Shown: one piece after another, positions 1 to 6,110 of the stretch
Layout: each line of letters starts with the position of its first letter
How positions within the stretch are numbered: position 1 is the stretch's first letter
Assembly: GCA_902489225.1 (NCBI GenBank)
Contig: CABTZA010000046.1
Coordinates: 1-11,398, forward strand
Reading direction: 5' to 3'
DNA: 11,398 nt
From: an uncultured Collinsella sp.
GTDB taxonomy: Bacteria; Actinomycetota; Coriobacteriia; Coriobacteriales; Coriobacteriaceae
Program-made: the position numbers and the translations under genes
The notes under the pieces: generated by a model
Told to the model about the DNA's origin: nothing
Database searches by the model: none
Seen by the model: only the letters and a program-made list of their open reading frames with translations

Positions 1-778
1 AGATGGGGCTCGAGATGCTATCCGGAATGACCGGGGCGTTGCCCACGACCATGAGCACGGCCATGGTCTCACCGATGGCACGCCCCATACCCAAGACAAT
101 TGCATCGACAATGCCCAGCTTGGCTGCAGGAAGCACGACCTTGTAGATGGTCTGCCACTTGGTGGCACCCATGGCATAGGATGCCTCGCGAATGCCCATG
201 GGAATGGAATTGAGAGCATCGATGGTGAGCGTGGTGATGGTAGGGACGATCATGATGGCGAGCACAAACCACGCCGTCAGCGCACCAAAACCAAGGCCGC
301 CGGTCAGTTGTGCGATAAACGGGCGGATGATGATCATGCCAAAGAAGCCGTAGATGATGGAGGGTATGCCCGCCAGCAGGTCAACGGCGGGGCTGATGAG
401 CTTGCGCACGCGCTTGCTGGCAATCTCGACCAGGTAAACGGCCGTACCCACGCCCAGCGGCACGCCCATGGCGAGCGCACCGACGGTCACCAGACCCGAG
501 CCGGCAAGCAGCGACAAGATGCCGTAGTGGCCCTCGGAAGGCGCCCACGTAAAGCTAAAGAAGTCCGCCAGACCGATGTCAGTAAAGACGGGCAGCGCCG
601 AGTACGTGGTAAAGACAAAAATCAGGATGACGGTAACGACCGCCAAGAACGCGCAGGCAAAGAAGATCCACTGCAGCGCCTTCTCCTTGATATAGGTACT
701 GCGCGATACGAGCGCCAGCTCGCGCTTCTTGGGCGTCTGAACATTCTGCTCAGTCTGGGAGTTTTCCTGTGCTTCCAT
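1..778 (-). CDS. pstC: Phosphate ABC transporter permease PstC (C-terminus cut by window edge)
   Basis: One of the two membrane permease subunits of the high-affinity phosphate importer PstSCAB. 259 codons are present and the C-terminus lies beyond the left edge. A polar tail of about 32 residues (MEAQENSQTEQ...) precedes the first membrane segment, ALQWIFFACAFLAVVTVILI. The rest shows PstC hallmarks: TWAPSEGHYGI, GVPLGVGTAVYL, the segment DLLAGIPSIIYGFFGM, and the ABC permease coupling (EAA) loop REASYAMGATKWQTIYKVVL followed by GRAIGETMAVLMVVGN. The E. coli protein is about 319 residues, so roughly 50 should be missing. The ATG begins one base after the pstS stop and has a good Shine-Dalgarno AAGGGGAG (787-794) inside the end of pstS, 8 nt upstream, so the two are co-transcribed. 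pstA and pstB are expected further left. The family is clear; PstC rather than PstA is supported by position after pstS and by the IPSIIYGFFGM and PSEGHYG motifs. Confidence 0.95.
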   Translation of the reverse strand, partial: MEAQENSQTEQNVQTPKKRELALVSRSTYIKEKALQWIFFACAFLAVVTVILIFVFTTYSALPVFTDIGLADFFSFTWAPSEGHYGILSLLAGSGLVTVGALAMGVPLGVGTAVYLVEIASKRVRKLISPAVDLLAGIPSIIYGFFGMIIIRPFIAQLTGGLGFGALTAWFVLAIMIVPTITTLTIDALNSIPMGIREASYAMGATKWQTIYKVVLPAAKLGIVDAIVLGMGRAIGETMAVLMVVGNAPVIPDSISSPI

Positions 779-779
779 G

Positions 780-1616
780 CTACTCACTCCCCTTCTCGTC
801 GTTGGTGACGGGAATAAAGCCCGCCTCGCGAATCTGCTTGTCCATCTTTTCGGACGTCACATAGTCGATGTAATCCTGCGCCTGCTGCGAAGGCGCACCC
901 TTCACAAAGAAGTAAAGGTCGCGCGAGATGGGATAGCCGCCACTCGCGACCGTCTTCTCGGACGCCTCAACATGATTGACCGAGACGGCCTTGACCGAGG
1001 TATTGGCGTTGAGGCTATCGACGAAGCCCAGCGAAATGTAGCCGATGGCCCCACGCGAACGAGATACCACGTCGCGCACCTGGCCCGTACCCGAAAGAAC
1101 AGCCGAGCGGCGATCGAACGGCGTGCCATCCATCACGATGGTACGGAAGGCCTCGCGCGTACCGGACGCCTCGTCTCGGTTGATGACCTGAATCCTCAGG
1201 TCCTCGCCACCGACCTCTTTCCAATTGGTAATCTTGCCGGCGTAGATATCGCGGAGCTGCTCGGTCGAGAGGTTATCGACGGGGTTGTCGTCGTTCACGA
1301 TGACCGCAATACCGTCGTGGGCAATGACGATGGGAGTCAGGCCCAGATCCTGTTCGTCGGCATTGAGTCCACGGGAGGAGCTGGCGATATCGGCCGTGCC
1401 GGCGCTGACGGCCTCGATGCCAGCGGAAGAACCCAAACCGGAAACGAGCACGTCGATGCCGGTCTCCTCCTTAAAACCCTCGGCCGCAATCTCGGCGATA
1501 GGAAGGCAGGTCGTGGAGCCAGCGACGGTAATGGAAGAGGTGGAAGATCCCGAAGAACAGGCGCACAGCGTAAGCGTAAGCACAGCGACGCTCAGGACCG
1601 ATACGATCTTTCTCAT
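780..1616 (-). CDS. pstS: Phosphate-binding lipoprotein PstS
   Basis: Extracellular substrate-binding protein that captures phosphate and passes it to the Pst permease. 278 aa. A short signal (MRKIVSVLSVAVLTLTLCAC) ends in a lipobox LCAC with Cys20 as the predicted lipid anchor. The mature protein carries the PstS fold signatures: GSTTCLP (33-39), SGLGSSAGIE (59-68), DIASSSR (76-82), RDEASGTREAF (147-157, the R..(S/A)SGT phosphate loop) and GAIGYISLGF (189-198). The length suits the short Gram-positive PstS class. The start ATG overlaps the pgeF stop as ATGA (4-nt overlap). No good Shine-Dalgarno precedes it, which suggests translation is coupled to pgeF. pstC follows one base after the stop. 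Expression is normally phosphate-controlled; a candidate site lies upstream of pgeF (2519-2536). Confidence 0.96.
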   Translation of the reverse strand: MRKIVSVLSVAVLTLTLCACSSGSSTSSITVAGSTTCLPIAEIAAEGFKEETGIDVLVSGLGSSAGIEAVSAGTADIASSSRGLNADEQDLGLTPIVIAHDGIAVIVNDDNPVDNLSTEQLRDIYAGKITNWKEVGGEDLRIQVINRDEASGTREAFRTIVMDGTPFDRRSAVLSGTGQVRDVVSRSRGAIGYISLGFVDSLNANTSVKAVSVNHVEASEKTVASGGYPISRDLYFFVKGAPSQQAQDYIDYVTSEKMDKQIREAGFIPVTNDEKGSE

Positions 1617-2413
1617 AGCATCACGCCGATCGCAGCATGGCGCCCACAGGTGCCGTTCTCGTTACGGTAGGAATAAAAGCGGTCGTTCTGACGCACAGTC
1701 GAAAGCTGGGTATCCACGATATTATCCGCGTCGACACCGACATCTACCAGCGCCTCGCAAATGGCAGCGGAAAGATTGAGCATGCGAGAGGTGCTCGCAT
1801 CGATGCACGAGAACTCGGCGGCAAAGCGATCCATGAGTTCCTGGGATACCTCATATTCGTCACCCAAGATATGGGGGCCGATATAGGCGGAAACGTCGCT
1901 CGCATCGCAGCCGGCAGCATCGCAAAGCGCCTGGCACGCCTTGGCGGAAATACGTGCAATCGTGCCCTTCCAACCGGAGTGCACCACGGCAAATCCGCCG
2001 GGGGCCACCAGCACCACGGGAACGCAGTCGGCAAAGCAGAGCAGCACGGGCACGTTATGCGCCGTGCAGACGATGGCATCACAGCCCTCGGCAATCTGCT
2101 CGCGAACGTCCTCAAGGTCATCGGCGCCGTTCGAGGTCACCGCAACGATATGATCACCATGGACCTGATTGGGAACGAGCAGGTTGTGCTCGCACTCGGC
2201 GGCACCCATAGCCTCGAGCGCACGACGACGATTTTCTTGAACAGCAAAGGGGTCATCGCCAACATGCGAGCCCAAGTTGAGTGAGGAGTACGCATCTTCG
2301 GAAACGCCACCGGCGCGCTCGGTGAAGGCAAAGCGAACATCGGATGTCGCGCCCTCCACCAACGTAACTCCATCATGGTCGACACGCGAAACTTTGTCCG
2401 CACGTGCTGCCAT
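1613..2413 (-). CDS. pgeF: PgeF/YfiH/YlmD-family multicopper-oxidase-like (DUF152, 'laccase domain') protein
   Basis: Member of the family long annotated as polyphenol oxidase or laccase domain. Known members include E. coli PgeF (YfiH), linked to removing cell-wall precursors with L-Ser wrongly added in place of L-Ala, and enzymes acting on purine nucleosides. 266 aa from the chosen start. Motifs in order: FTERAGGVS (30-38), NLGSHVGDD (46-54), NQVHGDH with His85, FADCVPVVL with Cys130, VHSGWKGT with His145, and FYSYRNENGTCGRHAA near the C-terminus. His85, Cys130 and His145 form the family's His-Cys-His metal site. I chose the ATG at 2413 because AGGAGG (2421-2426) sits 7 nt upstream. An in-frame GTG at 2434 would add 7 residues that encode this Shine-Dalgarno. 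ftsZ-pgeF adjacency is common in Actinobacteria and Firmicutes; here the next gene is pstS, with overlapping ATGA. The substrate here is unknown. Confidence 0.94.
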   Translation of the reverse strand: MAARADKVSRVDHDGVTLVEGATSDVRFAFTERAGGVSEDAYSSLNLGSHVGDDPFAVQENRRRALEAMGAAECEHNLLVPNQVHGDHIVAVTSNGADDLEDVREQIAEGCDAIVCTAHNVPVLLCFADCVPVVLVAPGGFAVVHSGWKGTIARISAKACQALCDAAGCDASDVSAYIGPHILGDEYEVSQELMDRFAAEFSCIDASTSRMLNLSAAICEALVDVGVDADNIVDTQLSTVRQNDRFYSYRNENGTCGRHAAIGVML

Positions 2414-2420
2414 ACTAAAG

Positions 2421-2426
2421 CCTCCT
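2421..2426 (-). promoter_or_regulatory. Ribosome binding site of pgeF
   Basis: AGGAGG on the minus strand, 7 nt before the ATG at 2413. It decides between that ATG and the in-frame GTG at 2434. Confidence 0.85.
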
Positions 2427-2518
2427 AATAACACAAGTACCGCGGCATCGCCGCTACAGCCCGCGTTTATACGGCTGTCATACTTCTCTAAAAGGATACC
2501 TGCTGCGCTGGAGGCAAT

Positions 2519-2536
2519 CGTAAAGGGAACGTAAAG
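2519..2536 (-). promoter_or_regulatory. Tandem CTTTACG repeat, candidate Pho box
   Basis: Two exact 7-mers, CTTTACG at 2536-2530 and 2525-2519, are separated by 4 bases (TTCC). This 7+4+7 geometry with an 11-bp period matches PhoB/PhoP-type Pho boxes, and the unit resembles the actinobacterial repeat consensus G(T/G)TCAYC only partly. It sits upstream of an operon that contains pstS and pstC. The 3' edge is 20 bp from TATCCT and 47 bp from TATAAA, farther than the spacing usual for such boxes. The repeat is seen directly; its role is inferred. Confidence 0.35.
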
Positions 2537-2564
2537 AGATTGGAGGTTCTAGTTTACAAAGTCG

Positions 2565-2597
2565 AAATAAAAAGGGCGCGTCCATACGGACACGCCC
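2565..2597 (-). terminator. Intrinsic terminator after ftsZ
   Basis: On the minus strand a 10-bp stem GGGCGTGTCC / GGACGCGCCC (one G-U pair) with loop GTAT is followed directly by TTTTTATTT. It starts 26 nt past the ftsZ stop codon. It should end most transcription of the dcw cluster before pgeF, which makes pgeF-pst a separate transcription unit. Confidence 0.9.
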
Positions 2598-2623
2598 CTG
2601 TGCACAACAATGCAAAGAACGAC

Positions 2624-3778
2624 TTAGAAGCTACCGCGCTTCAGGAAGTCGGGAAGCTCGAACTGATCGTTGCCGAAGTTAGGAAGCTCGGTGCCACCGA
2701 CGTTGCGGGTCGGAGCGGCCTGAGCCGGGCTCGTGGCAGGAGCGGTGCGCTGCGGCTCAGCGGAGGCAGCGGCCTTGCTCTGAGACTGCTGAGCAGCAAA
2801 GAGCTCGTCCTGACGGTTGACGTTGGAGTCGGAGAAGCCCGTAGCGATGACGGTGATACGCACCTGATCGCCCAGGGACTCGTCGACAACGGTACCGAAG
2901 ATGATGTTGGCCTCGGGGTCGACGGCGTTGGCGACAACGTCGGCGGCGTCGCTGATCTCCTGGATGCCCAGGTCCTTGGAACCGGCGATGGAGAGCAGCA
3001 CGCGCGTGGCGCCATCGATGGAGCTCTCGAGCAGCGGGCTGGAGATGGCCTGCTGGGCAGCGTCGACGGCACGGGTGTCCCCAGAAGAGGTACCGATACC
3101 CATCATGGCGGTACCGGCCTGCTTCATGATGGTCTTAACATCGGCGAAGTCCAGGTTGATGATACCGGGGACGGTGATGAGGTCGGTGATGCCCTGGGTG
3201 CCCTGGGAAAGGACGCCATCGGCAATCGCGAAGGCCTCGAGCATGGTGGTCTTCTTCTCGGCGATGTCGAGCAGCTTATCGTTAGGGATGACGATCATGG
3301 TGTCGACGCAATCGGAGAGGGTCTTAATGCCCTCCTCGGCGCTCTTCTTGCGCTTGCGGCCCTCGAAGGTGAAGGGCTTGGTCACGACGGCGACGGTCAG
3401 CGCACCGACCTCGTTCATCGCGATATCGGCAACGATGGGAGCAGCGCCGGTACCGGTGCCACCGCCCTCGCCGCAGGTGATGAACACCATGTCGGCGCCA
3501 GCGAGCGCCTCGGCAATGTCGTCGCGGGACTCATCGGCAGCCTTGCGGCCAACCTCGGGGTTGGCGCCGGCGCCCAGGCCGCGGGTAAGGTCGGTGCCGA
3601 TGTGCACCTTGATATCGGCATCAGAGATCGCGAGTGCCTGAGCATCGGTGTTGATGGCAACAAACTCGACGCCGCGGATGCCCTCTTCGATCATTCGATT
3701 GACCGCGTTGGTACCGCCGCCGCCGACGCCGACCACCTTAATGACGGCAAGGTAGTTGTTGATCTCTGTCTCGTGCAT
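2624..3778 (-). CDS. ftsZ: Cell division protein FtsZ
   Basis: Tubulin-like GTPase that assembles the cytokinetic ring. 384 aa. Nucleotide-binding elements in order: VVGVGGGGTNAVNRM (15-29), NTDAQAL (43-49), the tubulin signature GEGGGTGTGAAP (103-114) and NDKLL (166-170). The T7 loop NLDFADVKTIM (208-218) carries the catalytic aspartates Asp210 and Asp213. A short variable linker rich in A, Q, P and S (about 325-370) leads to the C-terminal peptide FELPDFLKRGSF, the docking site for membrane anchors. The ATG at 3778 has GGAGG (3785-3789) 6 nt upstream; an in-frame start 10 codons earlier would add residues unlike other FtsZ and contain this site. There is no ftsA upstream, as in Actinobacteria, so anchoring probably uses SepF from elsewhere. 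It has its own leader with a promoter-like pair and ends at a strong terminator. Confidence 0.98.
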   Translation of the reverse strand: MHETEINNYLAVIKVVGVGGGGTNAVNRMIEEGIRGVEFVAINTDAQALAISDADIKVHIGTDLTRGLGAGANPEVGRKAADESRDDIAEALAGADMVFITCGEGGGTGTGAAPIVADIAMNEVGALTVAVVTKPFTFEGRKRKKSAEEGIKTLSDCVDTMIVIPNDKLLDIAEKKTTMLEAFAIADGVLSQGTQGITDLITVPGIINLDFADVKTIMKQAGTAMMGIGTSSGDTRAVDAAQQAISSPLLESSIDGATRVLLSIAGSKDLGIQEISDAADVVANAVDPEANIIFGTVVDESLGDQVRITVIATGFSDSNVNRQDELFAAQQSQSKAAASAEPQRTAPATSPAQAAPTRNVGGTELPNFGNDQFELPDFLKRGSF

Positions 3779-3784
3779 GTCGGT

Positions 3785-3789
3785 CCTCC
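3785..3789 (-). promoter_or_regulatory. Ribosome binding site of ftsZ
   Basis: GGAGG on the minus strand, 6 nt before the ATG at 3778. It supports this start over the upstream in-frame codon at 3808. Confidence 0.85.
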
Positions 3790-3809
3790 GAACAAAGGTT
3801 ATAGCCATA

Positions 3810-3827
3810 GCATGGGTCGACCCCTGC
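3810..3827. repeat. Palindrome in the ftsZ leader
   Basis: A perfect 10-bp palindrome GGGTCGACCC is flanked by a one-base mismatch and then a further complementary triplet (GCA/TGC), giving an imperfect 18-bp dyad. Its near edge is about 31 nt upstream of the ftsZ start codon. It could be a protein-binding site or a small hairpin in the ftsZ mRNA leader (GGG-UCGA-CCC core). The symmetry is seen directly; a function is not shown. Confidence 0.4.
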
Positions 3828-3834
3828 GCACATT

Positions 3835-3846
3835 AACCTTCAGGTT
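3835..3846. repeat. Short inverted repeat AACCT-N2-AGGTT in the ftsZ leader
   Basis: 5-bp perfect arms separated by two bases. In RNA it would form only a 4-bp stem with a UGAA loop. It lies between the promoter-like pair and the GGGTCGACCC palindrome. Too short to assign a role. Confidence 0.25.
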
Positions 3847-3871
3847 GAAAGTAAATGCAAAGGTAAACCGT

Positions 3872-3900
3872 ATTATGTTTGCACATTATGAACGTATCAG
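3872..3900 (-). promoter_or_regulatory. Putative ftsZ promoter
   Basis: CTGATA (3900-3895, 4 of 6 to TTGACA) and CATAAT (3877-3872, 5 of 6 to TATAAT) are separated by exactly 17 nt in the AT-richer ftsQ-ftsZ gap. Transcription would start near 3865, giving a leader of about 87 nt. An independent ftsZ promoter downstream of ftsQ is common in bacteria. This is sequence-only evidence. Confidence 0.45.
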
Positions 3901-3913
3901 TCAAATAATTGAC
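3900..3913. repeat. Dyad GTCAA-N4-TTGAC at the ftsZ promoter
   Basis: A 14-bp inverted repeat with perfect 5-bp arms and a 4-bp AT centre. Its edge base is shared with the -35-like hexamer of the putative ftsZ promoter, a position typical of an operator. No known regulator consensus is recognised. Confidence 0.35.
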
Positions 3914-3977
3914 CGTGAAAACCAAACAAACCAGATAAACGGCGTGGTATGGCCCCTCAACAAAGCATCAACCAGCG

Positions 3978-5237
3978 CTACGAGGTCGGAGCGTTCCTAA
4001 ATGTATTATAGTTACCCGGAGAGCGCACATTGATATACGTTACGCCCTCTACCTGCGAAAGCAACTTGGTGACTACGCGTTCCTTCTTGACGATATCGTC
4101 CGAATCGCCCAGCGACACCTCAATGCCGTTATTGAGGTTTGCCGAGATGGCTTCGACCGAAGGCGTGGAAATATCCTTGACTTGTCCCAAGAACTCGCTC
4201 GAAAAACCACGCACATAATCCAAGCCAGCCTTAACGGCCTTGGAGCTCACTGCCTGGCCGGAAACCGGAGCGACATCCGCCGAGACATCAGTCAACAACA
4301 CCGCGCCATAGTGCTTAGCGAGCGCCAGCGCGGCATCAATGCCGGTCAGGGTATTTGAGCCCTGCCCCGTCGTGATGACGTTGCCCTGGTCATCCACTTC
4401 GACCGACGTCGACAGCGGGGCGATCCAGGTGTCATCATCCCCGATGGCCCAGGCAAGGTCATCGGAGCTGATATAGGCAATTGCAATGACCTTGCGCTCC
4501 ATCGGCGTAATGATGAGCGTATGTGGGAACTGACGCTGGACATCCACGCCCGAGACCCACGGGTTCTGCTTGAGGTCCTCGGTAATCTGGTCGGGATCGA
4601 CGTTAAAAAGCGACGTTCCCTCGGGCAAATCGATCAGCTGGATAGCATCGTGCTTCGTCACATGCTCGCTGCCTTGAATCTGAATATCAGTGGCGGTAAA
4701 CAATCCAGAGTTAATCACCACGATGGCAACGACGACGAGCACGGCCAAGACGGCCAGAACGCCGCCAACGATTTTGCCTTTGCCTGTAACGACAGAAGCG
4801 GCGTCTGATGTTTTATTTACCATCGCCCCAAGTGAAGACAACGGGTTGACGCCTTTTTTATCCGAAGGCTTCTTGGCGGTAGCCGGCACCGATGTCAGCG
4901 AGCGCGGTTTCGATGCGCCCAGCGTGCGACTCGGACGCGCCGCCTTAGTTCCTGTCGAGGGCTTAGGAGTTGCCATAGGACGGGCAGGCTTGGCGCCCAT
5001 AACAGGCTTTGACGTCACCGAGGGACGCGAGGACTTTTTTGCGGCCGGACGATTACCGAGCTGCGAGCCGACAACCGGACGACTGGTCTGTCGAGCATGC
5101 CCGACAGGCTTAGAGTGCGCGACGATATTGCGTTGAGGTTTGGCAGGCGCGCCGGAACGCCCTCCGGCGCGGCGGAAGGTGGGTTTCGATGCTCTAGAAG
5201 CCGAGGAATTTAACTTCCGGTCTGAGCTCGATGCCAT
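3978..5237 (-). CDS. ftsQ: Cell division protein FtsQ with long basic N-terminal tail
   Basis: Single-pass divisome scaffold that works with FtsL and FtsB at the septum. 419 aa, much longer than E. coli FtsQ (276). Residues 1-155 form a cytoplasmic tail rich in K, R, P, S, A and T, probably disordered, with two adjacent 15-residue units (76-90 SKPVMGAKPARPMAT and 91-105 PKPSTGTKAARPSRT). One membrane helix spans about 156-176 (IVGGVLAVLAVLVVVAIVVI). A POTRA domain follows at about 179-250 (TATDIQIQGSEHVTKHDAIQ ... NPWVSGVDVQRQFPHTLII ... ERKVIA), then the extracellular beta domain to the end. The ATG overlaps the last 44 nt of murB in another frame; AGGTGAGG (5245-5252) is 7 nt upstream. Order murB-ftsQ-ftsZ is typical of actinobacterial dcw clusters. 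Confidence 0.94.
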   Translation of the reverse strand: MASSSDRKLNSSASRASKPTFRRAGGRSGAPAKPQRNIVAHSKPVGHARQTSRPVVGSQLGNRPAAKKSSRPSVTSKPVMGAKPARPMATPKPSTGTKAARPSRTLGASKPRSLTSVPATAKKPSDKKGVNPLSSLGAMVNKTSDAASVVTGKGKIVGGVLAVLAVLVVVAIVVINSGLFTATDIQIQGSEHVTKHDAIQLIDLPEGTSLFNVDPDQITEDLKQNPWVSGVDVQRQFPHTLIITPMERKVIAIAYISSDDLAWAIGDDDTWIAPLSTSVEVDDQGNVITTGQGSNTLTGIDAALALAKHYGAVLLTDVSADVAPVSGQAVSSKAVKAGLDYVRGFSSEFLGQVKDISTPSVEAISANLNNGIEVSLGDSDDIVKKERVVTKLLSQVEGVTYINVRSPGNYNTFRNAPTS

Positions 5238-6105
5238 ACGCCTCCCTCACCTTTCCGTGCACATGTCTGATAACCGCGGCAACGTCATCGGCCGAGGCAG
5301 TTCCGTTATTAACGATAAAATTAGCGTGAACGGGCGAAACTTCCGCGCCGCCAATCGAAAAACCCTTTAATCCACAATCCTCGATAAGCTTGCCCACGCT
5401 CGCATCGGGCGGGTTGCGAAAGACCGACCCGCAGGATGCGCGACCCATGGGCTGTGTACGCTTGCGCCTCGTCAGGTACCGCTCCATGCGCTCGCGAATG
5501 TCGGCCTTGGGCGCCGGTTTAAGCTTGAGCACGCACTCGAGGATGATCTCATTGCGGGGAAGGCTACATTCGCGGTAGCCCCAAGTGATCTCGGACCCCG
5601 CATAATGTTTGATACCGGATGCCGGGTCAAACGTTACGACATCCTCAACCAGCGAGCCAATCCACTCGGTCCGTGTGCCGGCATTCATAGATATCGCACC
5701 GCCAACCGAACCAGGGATGCCAACGGCAAACTCAAGGCCCGAGAGGCTACGCGACAGGGCATCGTTGACCAGGCGCGCAAACATCACGCCCGCACCGACC
5801 GTCAGCGTACAACCGTCATCGGCAACAACCGTGCGCTGAAACTCACGTCCGAGCGAAATGACGGCGCCGCGATAACCGCCATCGGCAACCAGCAGATTGG
5901 AGCCCTTGCCGATGATGACCCACGGCACCTGCTCGCGATCGAGCACCGCCACGGCGCGGCGGAGGGCATGATAGCTATGGCACGTCACAAAGAGGTCGGC
6001 CTTGCCGCCGATACGATAGCTCGTATGACGCGCAAGGCGCTCGTCCTCGATCACATCCGTGTCGATCATGCCCGAGAGCGCCATGACGGCGTTAAACAGA
6101 CCCAT
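5194..6105 (-). CDS. murB: UDP-N-acetylenolpyruvoylglucosamine reductase MurB (type II)
   Basis: Cytoplasmic FAD enzyme that reduces UDP-GlcNAc-enolpyruvate with NADPH to UDP-MurNAc, just before the MurC step. 303 aa, the usual size of the shorter type II enzymes. FAD-binding elements are HTSYRIGGKADLF (27-39), GKGSNLLVADGGYRG (66-80) and GIPGSVGGAISMNAG (129-143). Probable catalytic residues are Arg178 in YREC, Ser227 in SCGSVFRNP and Glu297 in RPEVKFLG. The start is 5 nt past the murC stop with only a weak Shine-Dalgarno, so Met8 or Met13 could be used; Met13 would still keep the whole conserved fold. The 3' end overlaps ftsQ by 44 nt. Confidence 0.95.
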   Translation of the reverse strand: MGLFNAVMALSGMIDTDVIEDERLARHTSYRIGGKADLFVTCHSYHALRRAVAVLDREQVPWVIIGKGSNLLVADGGYRGAVISLGREFQRTVVADDGCTLTVGAGVMFARLVNDALSRSLSGLEFAVGIPGSVGGAISMNAGTRTEWIGSLVEDVVTFDPASGIKHYAGSEITWGYRECSLPRNEIILECVLKLKPAPKADIRERMERYLTRRKRTQPMGRASCGSVFRNPPDASVGKLIEDCGLKGFSIGGAEVSPVHANFIVNNGTASADDVAAVIRHVHGKVREAYGIELRPEVKFLGF

Positions 6106-6110
6106 TAGAC

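Larger units (their letters stand above)
2414..2564 (-). promoter_or_regulatory. Leader/promoter region of the pgeF-pstS-pstC operon
   Basis: This non-coding stretch lies between the ftsZ terminator and pgeF, so a new promoter is expected here. TATAAA (2471-2466) is the best -10-like hexamer, but nothing resembling TTGACA sits 16-18 nt upstream, which would fit an activator-dependent promoter. TATCCT (2498-2493) is an alternative. A 5-bp GC hairpin with a 3-nt loop (GCGGC-ATC-GCCGC, 2442-2454) lies about 28 nt before the pgeF start. The tandem CTTTACG repeat is listed separately. The promoter call is inferred from position; the hexamers are weak. Confidence 0.4.

Noticed and set aside
777..2284. 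Plus-strand open frames opposite pstS and pgeF
   Set aside because: Mirror frames of two well-conserved genes with no family features of their own.
1613..2434. PgeF as a true laccase or polyphenol oxidase
   Set aside because: The name is historical. The motifs define the DUF152/PgeF family, and nothing here shows phenol oxidation.
2475..2482. Single CTGTCATA word (plus strand), matching an E. coli Pho-box half-site
   Set aside because: Only one copy; the position 11 bp on (CTCTAAAA) matches poorly, so it looks like chance.
3776..3808. Earlier FtsZ start adding MAITFVRRTD
   Set aside because: The added codons include the GGAGG site that serves the ATG at 3778, and FtsZ normally begins shortly before the VVGVGGGG loop.
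3914..3977. Possible terminator just after ftsQ (T-rich stretch)
   Set aside because: There is a T-rich run but no stable GC stem directly before it.
2540..4000. 486-codon open frame on the plus strand opposite ftsZ
   Set aside because: It is antisense to an unmistakable ftsZ, its product is low-complexity (G, D, V, L, A) with no recognisable motif, and it has no Shine-Dalgarno. Such frames are expected opposite GC-rich genes.
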